NCBI RefSeq assembly: GCF_035975855.1 | Contig: NZ_CP109055.1 | Span: 9,796,001-9,860,000, forward strand | DNA length: 64,000 bases | Direction: 5' to 3' | Source of the DNA: Streptomyces sp. NBC_01304 | GTDB taxonomy: Bacteria; Actinomycetota; Actinomycetes; Streptomycetales; Streptomycetaceae | Shown: positions 55,189-63,863 of the stretch, piece by piece | How positions within the stretch are numbered: position 1 is the first letter of the stretch | How the letters are laid out: each line of letters opens with the position of its first letter | Translations under genes and position numbers: made by a program | Notes under the pieces: generated by a model | The model's database searches: none | Told to the model about the DNA's origin: nothing | What the model saw: only the letters and a program-made list of their open reading frames with translations

Positions 55189-56279
55189 ACTCTTTGAACC
55201 AGATAGCCGTCAATCCGCCGAAGACGGATGCCAAGCGGCATCACGACCCAGAAGTACGCGGCTTCGCCAGCGACAACTACGCGGGCGCCCACCCCGAGAT
55301 CCTCGCGGCCCTCGCCCTCGCCAACGGCGGCCACCAGGTCGCCTACGGCGAGGACGACTACACCGCGAACCTGCAGCAGCTGATCCGCGGCCACTTCGGC
55401 GCCACCGCGGAGGCCTTCCCGGTCTTCAACGGCACCGGCGCCAACGTCACCGCGCTGCAGGCCATGACGGACCGCTGGGGCGCGGTCATCTGCGCGGAGT
55501 CGGCGCACATCCACGTCGACGAGTGTGGTGCCCCCGAGCGGGTCGGCGGCCTCAAGCTGCTCACCGTGCCCACCGAGGACGGCAAGCTCACGCCCGAGCT
55601 CATCGACCGGCAGGCGTACGGCTTCGACGACGAGCACCGGGCGATGCCCCAGGTCGTCTCGATCACGCAGAACACCGAACTGGGCACGCTCTACACGCCC
55701 GACGAGATCCGCGCGATCTGCGAACACGCCCATGGACACGGCATGTTGGTGCACCTCGACGGCGCCCGGATCGCCAACGCCGCGGCCGCCCTCGACGTCC
55801 CGCTGCGCACCTTCACCACCCGCGCGGGCGTCGACGTGCTGTCCTTCGGCGGCACCAAGAACGGCATGCTGTTCGGCGAGGCGGTCGTCGTCCTGAACCC
55901 GGACGCGGTCCGCCACATGAAGCATCTGCGCAAGCTGTCCATGCAGCTCGCCTCCAAGATGCGCTTCGTGTCCGTGCAGTTGGAGGCGCTGCTCGCCAAG
56001 GACCTGTGGCTGCGCAACGCCCGCCACTCCAACGAGATGGCCCAGCGCCTGGCCGAGGGCGTGCGCGCGGTGCACGGCGTGGAGATCCTTTACCCGGTGC
56101 AGGCCAACGCCGTCTTCGCGCGCCTTCCGCACGACGTGAGCGAGCGCCTGCAGGAGCGCTTCCGCTTCTACTTCTGGGACGAGGCCGCCGGCGACGTGCG
56201 CTGGATGTGCTCCTTCGACACGACCGAGGACGACGTGGACCGGTTCGTGGCGGCGCTCAAGGAGGAGATGGCCCGGTAG
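55185..56279 (+). CDS. Low-specificity L-threonine aldolase/beta-eliminating lyase (PLP)
   Basis: 364 residues. The aminotransferase-fold aldolase features are FASDNYAGAHPEILAALA, VAYGEDDYT, FPVFNGTGANVTALQAM, the PLP-ring Asp region HLDGARIANAA and the Schiff-base Lys225 in SFGGTKNGMLFGEAVV. It cleaves threonine or another beta-hydroxy amino acid to glycine and an aldehyde. The GTG start is fused to the SDR stop (GTGA). The DUF6421-SDR-aldolase unit appears to be one operon. Confidence 0.88.
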   Translation: MNSLNQIAVNPPKTDAKRHHDPEVRGFASDNYAGAHPEILAALALANGGHQVAYGEDDYTANLQQLIRGHFGATAEAFPVFNGTGANVTALQAMTDRWGAVICAESAHIHVDECGAPERVGGLKLLTVPTEDGKLTPELIDRQAYGFDDEHRAMPQVVSITQNTELGTLYTPDEIRAICEHAHGHGMLVHLDGARIANAAAALDVPLRTFTTRAGVDVLSFGGTKNGMLFGEAVVVLNPDAVRHMKHLRKLSMQLASKMRFVSVQLEALLAKDLWLRNARHSNEMAQRLAEGVRAVHGVEILYPVQANAVFARLPHDVSERLQERFRFYFWDEAAGDVRWMCSFDTTEDDVDRFVAALKEEMAR

Positions 56280-56327
56280 CCGTCGACTCTCCTGCAGTGC
56301 ATAGGTATGCGATCGATCGTAAAGTCA

Positions 56328-56357
56328 TTGACTCCCGGTCGGTCGCTTTCCTATGCT
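56328..56357 (+). promoter_or_regulatory. Sigma-70-type promoter of the transglutaminase-like gene
   Basis: TTGACT (56328-56333), an 18-bp spacer and TATGCT (56352-56357) put the transcription start within a base or two of the ATG at 56366. The mRNA is probably leaderless, as no ribosome binding site is seen. Confidence 0.7.
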
Positions 56358-56365
56358 CACTCGTC

Positions 56366-56962
56366 ATGCAGCTGATCCAGGAAAACCCTGATCTGTCGGC
56401 GTATTTGGCCGCCAGTGATGTCATCGACCACCACCATCCGCTGGTCCGTGAGACGGCGGCGGGTCTTGCAAAGTCATCCGCCGATTCCTATGAATACGCC
56501 CACGCGGCCTTCGATTTCGTGCGCGACGCCGTCCCGCACTCGCAGGACTCGGGCCGGATGGAGGTCACCTGGCGCGCCTCCGACGTGCTGCGCGAGCGCA
56601 CCGGGATCTGTACCGCCAAGTCCCATGCCCTGGCCGCCCTGCTGCGGGCCGAGGACATTCCGACGGCGTTCTGCTACCAGCGGCTGCGGGACGACAACAC
56701 GAGCGGATACTCGCTGCACGGCCTGGTCGCCGTACGCCTGGGCGGCGCCTGGCACCGGCAGGACCCGCGCGGGAACCTCCCGGAGGGCGTCGATGCGCAG
56801 TTCCGCCTCGGTGAGGAGCGGCTGGCCTGGCCCGTGGATCCTGAGTCCAATGAAGTGGACTATCCAGTCCTGTACGCTGAACCTAGCCCGGTTGCCCTCC
56901 GCGCACTCAAGGAGGCCCGCGACCGGCCGCACCTGTGGCAGATCTACCCCTCGGAACTGTGA
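56366..56962 (+). CDS. Transglutaminase-like domain protein
   Basis: 198 residues. The catalytic triad pattern of the transglutaminase-like superfamily is seen: Cys in RTGICTAKSHALAALLRA, His in YSLHGLVAVRLGG and Asp in WHRQDPRGN. Bacterial members are proteases or peptide-modifying enzymes. It is followed 13 bases later by the B3/4 domain gene, probably in one transcript. Confidence 0.87.
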   Translation: MQLIQENPDLSAYLAASDVIDHHHPLVRETAAGLAKSSADSYEYAHAAFDFVRDAVPHSQDSGRMEVTWRASDVLRERTGICTAKSHALAALLRAEDIPTAFCYQRLRDDNTSGYSLHGLVAVRLGGAWHRQDPRGNLPEGVDAQFRLGEERLAWPVDPESNEVDYPVLYAEPSPVALRALKEARDRPHLWQIYPSEL

Positions 56963-56975
56963 GGCACGACGGACC

Positions 56976-57677
56976 ATGACCCTCCAGCTGACCGTGTCCG
57001 ACGAGGTCCGCGCCCTCGTCCCCGGCTTCACCCACCTCGCGATCGAGGCCCACGGGCTCGTCAACGGGCCCAGCAGCGAGGCGAGTTCGGCGCTCCTCGA
57101 CGACGCGGCGAAGCGGCTGGCCGAGCGCCTGGCGGGCCGTGCGCCGCACGAGGACGCGCACATCGCGGCCTGGCGCGAGGCGTACACCGCCTTCGGCTCC
57201 AAGCCGAACCGCACCCGCAACTCCGCGGAGGCGCTCGCCAAGCGGGCGCTCGCAGACGGAGGGGTCGGCGGGCTGCCGCGCATCAACCTGCTGGTCGACC
57301 TCTACAACGCGATCAGCGTGGCCCACCTGATCCCCGTGGGCGGCGAGGACCTCGACCACATCAAGGGCGACATGCGGCTCGTCGTGGCAAGCGGCGAGGA
57401 GGACTTCGTCACGGTCGCCGCGGGGGAGCAGGTCGTCGAGCACCCGGACGCCGGGGAAATCGTCTGGCGCGACGACGCGGGCGTCACCTGCCGGCGCTGG
57501 AACTGGCGCCAGGGCCCGCGCACCCGGCTCACCGAGGAGACCACGAGCGGCATCTTCCTGCTCGAGTCCCTCGCGCCCATGCCGGTCGCGGAACTGGAGC
57601 AGGCCGGGGCCGAACTCGCCGAGCTGCTCGCGAAGTTCAGCCCCGGGGCGCAGATCACCGTCCGCGCCCCGGAGTAG
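56976..57677 (+). CDS. B3/B4 tRNA-binding (PheRS beta-like) domain protein
   Basis: 233 residues. The B3/4 editing-domain family is indicated by FGSKPNRTRNSAEALAKRALADGG, LPRINLLVDLYNAISVAHLIPVGGEDLDHIKGDMRL and CRRWNWRQGPRTRLTEETTSGIFLLESL. Such proteins resemble the phenylalanyl-tRNA synthetase editing site and may hydrolyse mischarged tRNA. It is co-transcribed with the transglutaminase-like gene. Confidence 0.87.
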   Translation: MTLQLTVSDEVRALVPGFTHLAIEAHGLVNGPSSEASSALLDDAAKRLAERLAGRAPHEDAHIAAWREAYTAFGSKPNRTRNSAEALAKRALADGGVGGLPRINLLVDLYNAISVAHLIPVGGEDLDHIKGDMRLVVASGEEDFVTVAAGEQVVEHPDAGEIVWRDDAGVTCRRWNWRQGPRTRLTEETTSGIFLLESLAPMPVAELEQAGAELAELLAKFSPGAQITVRAPE

Positions 57678-57692
57678 TCACCGGCGTGCGGC

Positions 57693-58421
57693 TCAGCCGG
57701 CCTCGGCCTCGCGCACCTGCGCCGGGGTCGGGGCCGTACCGCCGAGGTGGGCGGGCAGCCACCAGGAGTCCTCGGGGCCCTTGGGGCGGCCGGGGTAGGC
57801 GCGCTGCGCGGTCTCGAGCAGCTCCTCCATGCGCTGGCGCAGCCGCCGCGTGATGGCACCCGCGTACTGGTCACGGGGCGCCTCGATGGCCTCGCCGACG
57901 CGGATCGTCACCGGGATGTGCTCGCGCTTGATGTTGCGCGGACGCCCCTTGGTCCACAGCCGCTGGGTGCCCCACAGCGCCACCGGGATCAGCGGGACGC
58001 CCGCCTCCTGGGCCATCCGGGCCGCACCCGACTTGAAGCTCTTGAGCGTGAACGACGGCGAGATGGTGGCCTCCGGGAAGACCCCGATGATCTCGCCGGA
58101 GCGCAGCGAGTCCATGGCGTGCTTGTACGCCACCTCGCCGTTGTTGCGGTCCACCGGGATGTGCTTCATGCCGCGCATCAGCGGGCCGGAGATCTTGTTC
58201 CGGAACACGGACTCCTTGGCCATGAAGCGCACCAGACGCTTCTGCGGCCGGGCAGCGAGCCCGGCGAAGATGAAGTCCATGTAGCTGATGTGGTTGCTCA
58301 CCAGGACCGCCCCGCCCGAACGCGGAATGTTCTCCGTGCCCTTGAGGTCGATCTTCAGGTCCAGCGCCTTGAAGAGCGTGAGCGCTGCACCGATGACCGG
58401 ACGGTAGACGAGTTCTGCCAT
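57693..58421 (-). CDS. 1-acyl-sn-glycerol-3-phosphate acyltransferase (PlsC-like)
   Basis: 242 residues. The acyltransferase blocks are NHISYMD (NHxxxxD), GMKHIPVDRNNG, and FPEATISPS (usually FPEGT), followed by the LIPVALWGTQRLW block. It transfers an acyl chain to lysophosphatidate at the membrane. The ATG at 58421 fits homologues. Upstream are two GTAAGTT direct repeats (58454 and 58469) at 15-bp spacing that may be regulatory. Confidence 0.9.
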   Translation of the reverse strand: MAELVYRPVIGAALTLFKALDLKIDLKGTENIPRSGGAVLVSNHISYMDFIFAGLAARPQKRLVRFMAKESVFRNKISGPLMRGMKHIPVDRNNGEVAYKHAMDSLRSGEIIGVFPEATISPSFTLKSFKSGAARMAQEAGVPLIPVALWGTQRLWTKGRPRNIKREHIPVTIRVGEAIEAPRDQYAGAITRRLRQRMEELLETAQRAYPGRPKGPEDSWWLPAHLGGTAPTPAQVREAEAG

Positions 58422-58613
58422 GGGCGGCGATGACCCTTCTCTGCGCCCGGAGTGTAAGTTTCCGAGCGGTAAGTTACGCGCCCGTAGGTTTAGGGCGATG
58501 GGCAGATCGTGCCCCATGGCGGGCCGAGTAGCCACCCCTGACGTCCGCGAACCGGGAGATTCTCGTCACGTACGGCCGTGACGTGGGGTTTTTGCCGCCC
58601 TTTTGCCACCCTG

Positions 58614-59051
58614 TCACCCCCGCCCGGGCAGCCCCCTGCGCAGCAGCAGATACATCTCGCACCCCAGGCAGTAGGCGAACGCCGCGTTCAGGAACGCGGC
58701 CGTCAGCGCACAGGCCGTCGCCGCGAGCCCGAGCCACTGCGGCCCCCACCCGTACCCCGCGAGCCCCACCAGGGCGAAGGCAAGGCCGACGCCCTGGGCG
58801 AACCGCGGCGGCCGGGGCGACTCGCGCTCCACGGCCGGGCCGAGCCGGGGACGCAGCGCCGTACGGAACAGCCACCCGTACGGCGAGCGCTGCACCCCGG
58901 CCACCGCGCCGAGCGCGAAACACAGCGCCTGCCAGGCAAGCAGCCAGAAACTGGAGGTGATCAGCACGAGGGAGAGCACGGCGGTCGTCACGGCCGCCCC
59001 GAAGCGCGGACCGCGCACATCGATGTCGGCTGCGATGTCGGTTGCGTTCAC
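58614..59051 (-). CDS. DUF4395 membrane protein
   Basis: 145 residues with about four hydrophobic segments. It ends in the conserved YCLGCEMYLLLRRG motif, whose CxxC pair suggests a redox role. The GTG at 59051 is used, but the ribosome binding site is too close for comfort. It is divergent from a thioredoxin-like gene, a pairing that supports thiol-disulfide exchange across the membrane. Confidence 0.82.
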   Translation of the reverse strand: MNATDIAADIDVRGPRFGAAVTTAVLSLVLITSSFWLLAWQALCFALGAVAGVQRSPYGWLFRTALRPRLGPAVERESPRPPRFAQGVGLAFALVGLAGYGWGPQWLGLAATACALTAAFLNAAFAYCLGCEMYLLLRRGLPGRG

Positions 59052-59126
59052 ACCCTCAGCATCCCCGGCGAAAGCCGCCCGCGGACCCCGGGAATCTTTG
59101 CGGTCTCGTGAACGCTGCAGCAGGCG

Positions 59127-59534
59127 ATGACGGGACTCGTGGTCTGTGCGGTGGTGCTCGCGGCGGCGAGCGCGTTCGGGCTGCTGCGGCAGCGGCGCGA
59201 CGGGAGGGTGAAGGTGCAAGACGGCGAGAAGGTGCTCGGCGCCCGGGAGTTGGGCGACCGGCTCGGCGAGCGCGCCACCCTGGTGCAGTTCTCCAGCGCG
59301 TTCTGCCAGCCCTGCCGGGCCACCCGCCGGGTCCTCGCCGACGTGGCGGGCCTCGTCCCCGGGGTCGCGCACATCGAGATCGACGCCGAGGAGCACCTGG
59401 CGCTCGTACGGGAACTCGGCATCCTGAAGACCCCGACCGTGCTCGTCCTCGACAAGGCGGGACGCATCGTGCGCCGGGCCGCGGGCCAGCCCCGCAAGGC
59501 CGATGTGATCGCCGCACTGGGGGAGGCCGTGTGA
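59127..59534 (+). CDS. Membrane-anchored thioredoxin-like protein
   Basis: 135 residues. An N-terminal hydrophobic helix (about 3-20) is followed by a thioredoxin fold: FSSAFCQPCRATRRVL with the CxxC active site (C-Q-P-C) and LGILKTPTVLVLDKAGRIV with the cis-Pro. It reduces or oxidises protein thiols at the membrane surface. It is divergent from the DUF4395 gene and likely works with it. Confidence 0.88.
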   Translation: MTGLVVCAVVLAAASAFGLLRQRRDGRVKVQDGEKVLGARELGDRLGERATLVQFSSAFCQPCRATRRVLADVAGLVPGVAHIEIDAEEHLALVRELGILKTPTVLVLDKAGRIVRRAAGQPRKADVIAALGEAV

Positions 59535-59617
59535 TCGCCCGGGGGGCGCCCGTGAATCATCTCCCATATCCCGGTACGCACTTGACTGCAGGCAGCACTC
59601 ATCGTCAGCCTGAGCGC

Positions 59618-59791
59618 ATGCCGCCGGAAATCCTTCTGTACGAGCGCGTCCATGTGGACCTCGCCCGCCATGCGAGTGCGCGCTGTCCGCGCCACTGGGC
59701 AGCCACGGACCTCGCACACACGGCATCGGCAGAAGGACAACTCCATGACGGCCACACCCGACCTCTCGGCCCCTCGTCTCGCCTCACCTGA
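59618..59791 (+). CDS. Candidate regulatory leader peptide (RVHVDLAR...C motif)
   Basis: The frame from ATG 59618 starts MPPEILLYERVHVDLARHASARCPRH, resembling the HVDLxRV-x-A-x-C leader peptides found before sulfur-metabolism genes in Streptomyces. It runs on to a stop at 59791, overlapping the flavin reductase start in another frame. TTGACT at 59582 may be its -35 box. It is probably a short sensor peptide rather than a functional protein; the Cys codon could sense cysteine supply. Confidence 0.45.
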   Translation: MPPEILLYERVHVDLARHASARCPRHWAATDLAHTASAEGQLHDGHTRPLGPSSRLT

Positions 59792-60263
59792 CCTGCTGCG
59801 CGCCAGCTTCCGCCGGCACGCGGCGGGTGTAGCGGTGATCACAGCCCAAGGTCTCGGGCCGGTCGGCTTCACCGCCACCTCGCTCTCCTCGGCCGCTGCC
59901 GAGCCCCCGCTGGTCTCCTTCGGCATAGGCACCGGCTCGTCCAGCTGGCCGGTGATCTCCCAGGCCGAGTACGTCGGCGTGCACATCCTCGCCGAGGACC
60001 AGCAGGACCTCGCCGCCACCTTCGCGCGCAGTGGCGCAGACCGCTTCGCCGAGCCCACCCGCTGGCACCAGGGCCCGCACGGCGTACCGGTCCTCGACGG
60101 CGTCCTGGCCTGGCTGGTCTGCAGGATCGTCGCGCGCGTCCCGGCCGGCGACCACCGCCTGGTGCTCGCCGAGGTCGTCGTCGGCGACCCCGACGGGACG
60201 GGCCCCGCGAGCGGTCGCCCGCTGCTCTACCACCAGGGCCGGTTCGGTTCCCTGAGGGAATGA
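59745..60263 (+). CDS. Flavin reductase family protein
   Basis: 172 residues. The flavin-reductase fold is shown by FRRHAAGVAVITAQGLGPVGFTATSLSSAAAEPPLVSFGIG (FMN-binding strands) and VGVHILAEDQQDLAATFARSGADRF, ending LLYHQGRFGSL. It supplies reduced FMN to a monooxygenase partner; no partner is adjacent. AGAAGGA precedes the ATG. The candidate leader peptide upstream suggests sulfur-linked control, for example with alkanesulfonate use. Confidence 0.9.
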   Translation: MTATPDLSAPRLASPDLLRASFRRHAAGVAVITAQGLGPVGFTATSLSSAAAEPPLVSFGIGTGSSSWPVISQAEYVGVHILAEDQQDLAATFARSGADRFAEPTRWHQGPHGVPVLDGVLAWLVCRIVARVPAGDHRLVLAEVVVGDPDGTGPASGRPLLYHQGRFGSLRE

Positions 60264-60304
60264 CGGCAGGGAATGACTACGCAGCGTTGGCAACGTCACA
60301 GTTC

Positions 60305-60349
60305 CAAGCGCTTGCTTACTGGGTACGTACTGGGTGTACTGGCTAGTAA
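60305..60349. promoter_or_regulatory. Candidate TetR-type operators upstream of etfB
   Basis: CAAGCGCTTG (60305-60314) is a perfect palindrome with flanks close to the KstR2 consensus CAAGnnCTTG. Immediately after it three TACTGG boxes run to AGTAA at 60349, with TTACT at 60316 as the opposite end. This 196-bp intergenic region (60264-60459) holds no gene. The regulator is unknown. Confidence 0.4.
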
Positions 60350-60459
60350 CATTCCGATCGGAGCGCGGGTCGCCCCGACCGGAATCCGCCTCTTCAGGCG
60401 CCTATGCTGCCTGGCATAAGGCAGCAGCCCAGAAATGACGATGCAGTAGGAGAGCCGGC

Positions 60460-61245
60460 GTGAGCTTGAGGATCGTTGTCACCGTGAAGTACGTGCCCGA
60501 CGCCACCGGCGACCGGCACTTCGCCGATGACCTGACCGTCGACCGTGACGACGTGGACGGCCTGCTGTCGGAGCTCGACGAGTACGCGGTCGAGCAGGCC
60601 CTGCAGATCGCCGACGAGGCGGACGACGCGGAGATCACCGTGCTGACCGTCGGCCCCGAGGACGCCAAGGACGCGCTGCGCAAGGCGCTTTCGATGGGCG
60701 CCGACAAGGCCATCCACGTCGAGGACGACGATCTGCACGGCACCGACATCATCGGTACGTCCCTGGTCCTTGCCAAGGCGATCGAGAAGGCCGGCTACGA
60801 CCTGGTCGTCTCCGGCATGGCCTCCACCGACGGCACCGCCGGTGTGATCCCGGCGCTGCTGGCCGAGCGCCTGGGCGTTCCGCAGGTCACGCTGCTCTCC
60901 GAGGTCTCCGTCGCGGACGGCGTCGTCAAGGGCCGCCGCGACGGCGACTCCGCGTCCGAGCAGCTGGAGGCGCAGCTGCCGGCCGTCGTTTCGGTCACCG
61001 ACCAGTCGGGCGAGGCCCGTTACCCGTCCTTCAAGGGCATCATGGCCGCCAAGAAGAAGCCGGTGGAGTCCTGGGACCTCTCCGACCTCGACCTCGACGC
61101 CGAAGAGGTCGGCCTGGAGGGCGCCTGGACCGCGGTCGACTCCGCCGCCGCGCGCCCCGCGCGCACCGCGGGCACGATCGTCAAGGACGAGGGCGAGGGC
61201 GGCAAGCAGCTCGCCGAGTACCTCGCGGGCCAGAAGTTCATCTGA
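60460..61245 (+). CDS. etfB: Electron transfer flavoprotein subunit beta
   Basis: 261 residues. The beta subunit layout is clear: VVTVKYVPDATGDR at the start, LDEYAVEQALQIADEADDAEITVLTVGPEDAKDALRKALSMGADKAIHV (the AMP site region) and DLVVSGMASTDGTAGVIPALLAERLG. It carries electrons from acyl-CoA dehydrogenases as a dimer with EtfA. The GTG start at 60460 follows AGGAGAG. etfA follows after 60 bases. Confidence 0.95.
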   Translation: MSLRIVVTVKYVPDATGDRHFADDLTVDRDDVDGLLSELDEYAVEQALQIADEADDAEITVLTVGPEDAKDALRKALSMGADKAIHVEDDDLHGTDIIGTSLVLAKAIEKAGYDLVVSGMASTDGTAGVIPALLAERLGVPQVTLLSEVSVADGVVKGRRDGDSASEQLEAQLPAVVSVTDQSGEARYPSFKGIMAAKKKPVESWDLSDLDLDAEEVGLEGAWTAVDSAAARPARTAGTIVKDEGEGGKQLAEYLAGQKFI

Positions 61246-61305
61246 GCTTCAGTCACCCCTTCACAACCGCCCAACTTCTTCGCAACCGCAGGAGATTGAA
61301 GTCCC

Positions 61306-62268
61306 ATGGCTGAAGTTCTGGTCTACGTCGACCACGTGGACGGCGCCGTCCGCAAGCCCACCCTCGAGCTGCTGACCCTCGCCCGCCGCATCGGCGAGCC
61401 CGTCGCCGTCGCGCTCGGCAACGGCGCCGCCGACACCGCCGCCGCGCTCGCCGAGCACGGTGCGGTGAAGGTCCTCACCAACGACTCCGCCGAGTACGCC
61501 GACTACCTCGTCGTACCGAAGGTGGACGCGCTGCAGGCCGCGTACGAGGCCGTGTCCCCGGCCGCCGTACTCGTCCCCTCCTCCGCCGAGGGCAAAGAGA
61601 TCGCGGCCCGCCTCGCGGTCCGCATCGGCTCCGGTCTGATCACCGACGCCACCGACCTGGAGGCCGGTGACGAGGGTCCGGTCGCGACGCAGTCCGCGTT
61701 CGCGGCGTCCTTCACCACCAAGTCCCGTGTGTCCAAGGGCACCCCGGTCATCACGGTCAAGCCGAACTCGGCCGCCGTGGAGGCCGCCCCGGCCGCAGGC
61801 GCCGTCGAGGCCCTTGAGGTCTCCTTCTCGGCGCAGGCCACCGGCACCAAGGTCACCGCCCGCACCCCGCGCGAGTCCACCGGCCGCCCCGAGCTGACCG
61901 AGGCCGCGATCGTGGTCTCCGGCGGCCGTGGCGTCAACGGCGCCGAGAACTTCTCGATCATCGAGGCGCTCGCCGACTCCCTCGGCGCGGCCGTGGGTGC
62001 CTCGCGTGCCGCGGTCGACGCCGGCTGGTACCCGCACTCCAACCAGGTCGGCCAGACCGGCAAGTCGGTGTCGCCGCAGCTGTACATCGCCTCCGGCATC
62101 TCCGGTGCGATCCAGCACCGCGCCGGCATGCAGACCTCGAAGACCATCGTGGCCATCAACAAGGACTCCGAGGCCCCGATCTTCGACCTGGTCGACTACG
62201 GCGTGGTCGGCGACCTCTTCGAGGTCGTCCCGCAGCTCACCGAAGAGGTCAAGACCCGCAAGGGCTGA
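61306..62268 (+). CDS. etfA: Electron transfer flavoprotein subunit alpha
   Basis: 320 residues. The C-terminal FAD-binding domain has [95 protein letters not shown], all standard for EtfA. It pairs with EtfB to deliver electrons to ETF dehydrogenase. AGGAGAT precedes the ATG. A strong terminator hairpin follows. Confidence 0.95.
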   Translation: MAEVLVYVDHVDGAVRKPTLELLTLARRIGEPVAVALGNGAADTAAALAEHGAVKVLTNDSAEYADYLVVPKVDALQAAYEAVSPAAVLVPSSAEGKEIAARLAVRIGSGLITDATDLEAGDEGPVATQSAFAASFTTKSRVSKGTPVITVKPNSAAVEAAPAAGAVEALEVSFSAQATGTKVTARTPRESTGRPELTEAAIVVSGGRGVNGAENFSIIEALADSLGAAVGASRAAVDAGWYPHSNQVGQTGKSVSPQLYIASGISGAIQHRAGMQTSKTIVAINKDSEAPIFDLVDYGVVGDLFEVVPQLTEEVKTRKG

Positions 62269-62314
62269 CCCGAATCGGACCGCAGGCGCTGACCTGCGGG
62301 GATGTTGAAGGCCC

Positions 62315-62347
62315 GGGGCCGCGTGGTGATCTTCACCGCGCGGCCCC
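62315..62347. terminator. Terminator after etfA
   Basis: GGGGCCGCG and CGCGGCCCC form a 9-bp perfect stem, extended inward by GGTGA/TCACC. It lies 46 bases after the etfA stop. There is no U-run, as is common in the genus. Confidence 0.75.
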
Positions 62348-62452
62348 GCGGCGTTTCAGGAGACCATTGACGCAAGTCGTCGAGCCGATTAACTTCGCTA
62401 TGCGGATTGTTGATTCCGTGAAGCGGAAAAACGAACAGGCGGAGGGTCCAGG

Positions 62453-63748
62453 ATGGGTCAGGGTCAGCAGGAGCAGGTGGCGACGAGCCTCGCGGGCGCG
62501 ATCAGCGAGGGCATCAGTGCTTCGCTCGCCCCGGTGGACGCGGAGCTGGAGCGCCGCTACCCCGGAGACCCCGGCACCCGCCAGCCCGTGCACACGGTCT
62601 ACGTGCCCGGTGAGCAGTTCCAGGCCGACACCATACGCACCTGGGGCGACAAGGCCCTCGCCGCGCTCGACGAGCACGCGCCCGACGCCGAGACCTTCGC
62701 CAAGGCCGTCGGCCTGAGCGACGACCTCGCCGAGGCCGTCTACGACCGCGTCCGCGCCAAGCTGGAGCGCGAGCCCATTGAAGACCTCCGGGTCGACTTC
62801 GAGGACGGCTACAAGGGCGCCGACGAGGACCAGGACGCCGCCCGCGCCGCCCGGATCATCGTCGACGCGTACAAGAACGGCACCGCGGCCCCGTACATGG
62901 GCATCCGCATGAAGTGCATGGAGTCCCCGGTCCGCGACCGCGGCATCCGCACCCTCGACGTCTTCCTCACCGGCCTCATGGAGGCCGGCGGCCTGCCCGA
63001 CGGCCTCGTGCTGACCCTGCCGAAGGTGACGTACACCGAGCAGGTCACCGCGATGGTGCGCCTGGTCGAGGAGTTCGAGAAGGCCCGCGGTCTGAACGCC
63101 GGCCGGATCGGCTTCGAGATCCAGATCGAGACCAGCCAGTCCATCCTCGCCGCCGACGGCACCGCCGCCGTCGCCCGCATGATCGACGCCGCCGAGGGCC
63201 GCGCCACGGGCCTGCACTACGGCACCTTCGACTACAGCGCCTGCCTCGGCGTCTCCGCCGCCTACCAGGCCAGCGACCACCCCGCCGCCGACCACGCCAA
63301 GGCGATCATGCAGGTCGCCGCCGCGGGCACCGGCGTACGCGTCTCCGACGGCTCCACCAACGTGCTGCCCATCGGCGAGACCAAGCACGTCCACGAGGCC
63401 TGGAAGCTGCACTACGGCCTCACCCGCCGCGCCCTGGCCCGCGCCTACTACCAGGGCTGGGACATGCACCCCGCGCACATCCCGACCCGGTACGCGGCCG
63501 TCTTCGCCTTCTACCGCGAGGGCTTCGAGGCCGCCGCCAAGCGCCTGGCCGCCTACGCCAACCACGTCGACGGCGACGTCATGGACGAGCCCGCCACCGC
63601 CAAGGCCCTGGCCGGCTACCTGCTGCGCGGCCTGGACTGCGGCGCCCTGGACTCCGGCGAGGTCGGCCGCCTCACCGGCCTCACCCTGGCCCGCCTGCAG
63701 AGCTACTCGGGCCCGCGCCGCGCGGACCTGACCGCCTCCGCGAAGTAG
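62453..63748 (+). CDS. DUF6986/HpcH-HpaI-like aldolase (citrate lyase beta family)
   Basis: 431 residues. The citrate-lyase/HpcH fold appears as LRVDFEDGYKG (metal-ligand Asp/Glu), GIRMKCMESPVRDRGIRTLDVFLTGL, GRIGFEIQIETSQSIL and GLHYGTFDYSACLGV. The C-terminal half keeps TKHVHEAWKLHYGLTRRALARAYYQGWDMHPAHIPTRY. It may catalyse a reversible aldol or lyase reaction on an oxaloacetate-like compound. GGAGGG precedes the ATG. It stands alone after the etf terminator. Confidence 0.82.
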   Translation: MGQGQQEQVATSLAGAISEGISASLAPVDAELERRYPGDPGTRQPVHTVYVPGEQFQADTIRTWGDKALAALDEHAPDAETFAKAVGLSDDLAEAVYDRVRAKLEREPIEDLRVDFEDGYKGADEDQDAARAARIIVDAYKNGTAAPYMGIRMKCMESPVRDRGIRTLDVFLTGLMEAGGLPDGLVLTLPKVTYTEQVTAMVRLVEEFEKARGLNAGRIGFEIQIETSQSILAADGTAAVARMIDAAEGRATGLHYGTFDYSACLGVSAAYQASDHPAADHAKAIMQVAAAGTGVRVSDGSTNVLPIGETKHVHEAWKLHYGLTRRALARAYYQGWDMHPAHIPTRYAAVFAFYREGFEAAAKRLAAYANHVDGDVMDEPATAKALAGYLLRGLDCGALDSGEVGRLTGLTLARLQSYSGPRRADLTASAK

Positions 63749-63809
63749 CCACTTTCTTCACGGACTCGGCTCAGTAACAGGAGCCGACAGCCGTCGAAGC
63801 ACGTCACCG

Positions 63810-63861
63810 CTGCCCCGTAGTCTGTACGCGACTTCAATTGCGTACGGACGGAACGGGGCAG
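63810..63861 (+). promoter_or_regulatory. Long imperfect inverted repeat at the kinase start
   Basis: CTGCCCCGT (63810-63818) pairs with ACGGGGCAG (63853-63861), and inside it GTACGC (63824-63829) pairs with GCGTAC (63840-63845). The repeat ends 2 bases before the GTG start. It could be an operator or an mRNA hairpin hiding the initiation site. Confidence 0.55.
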
Positions 63862-63863
63862 CG

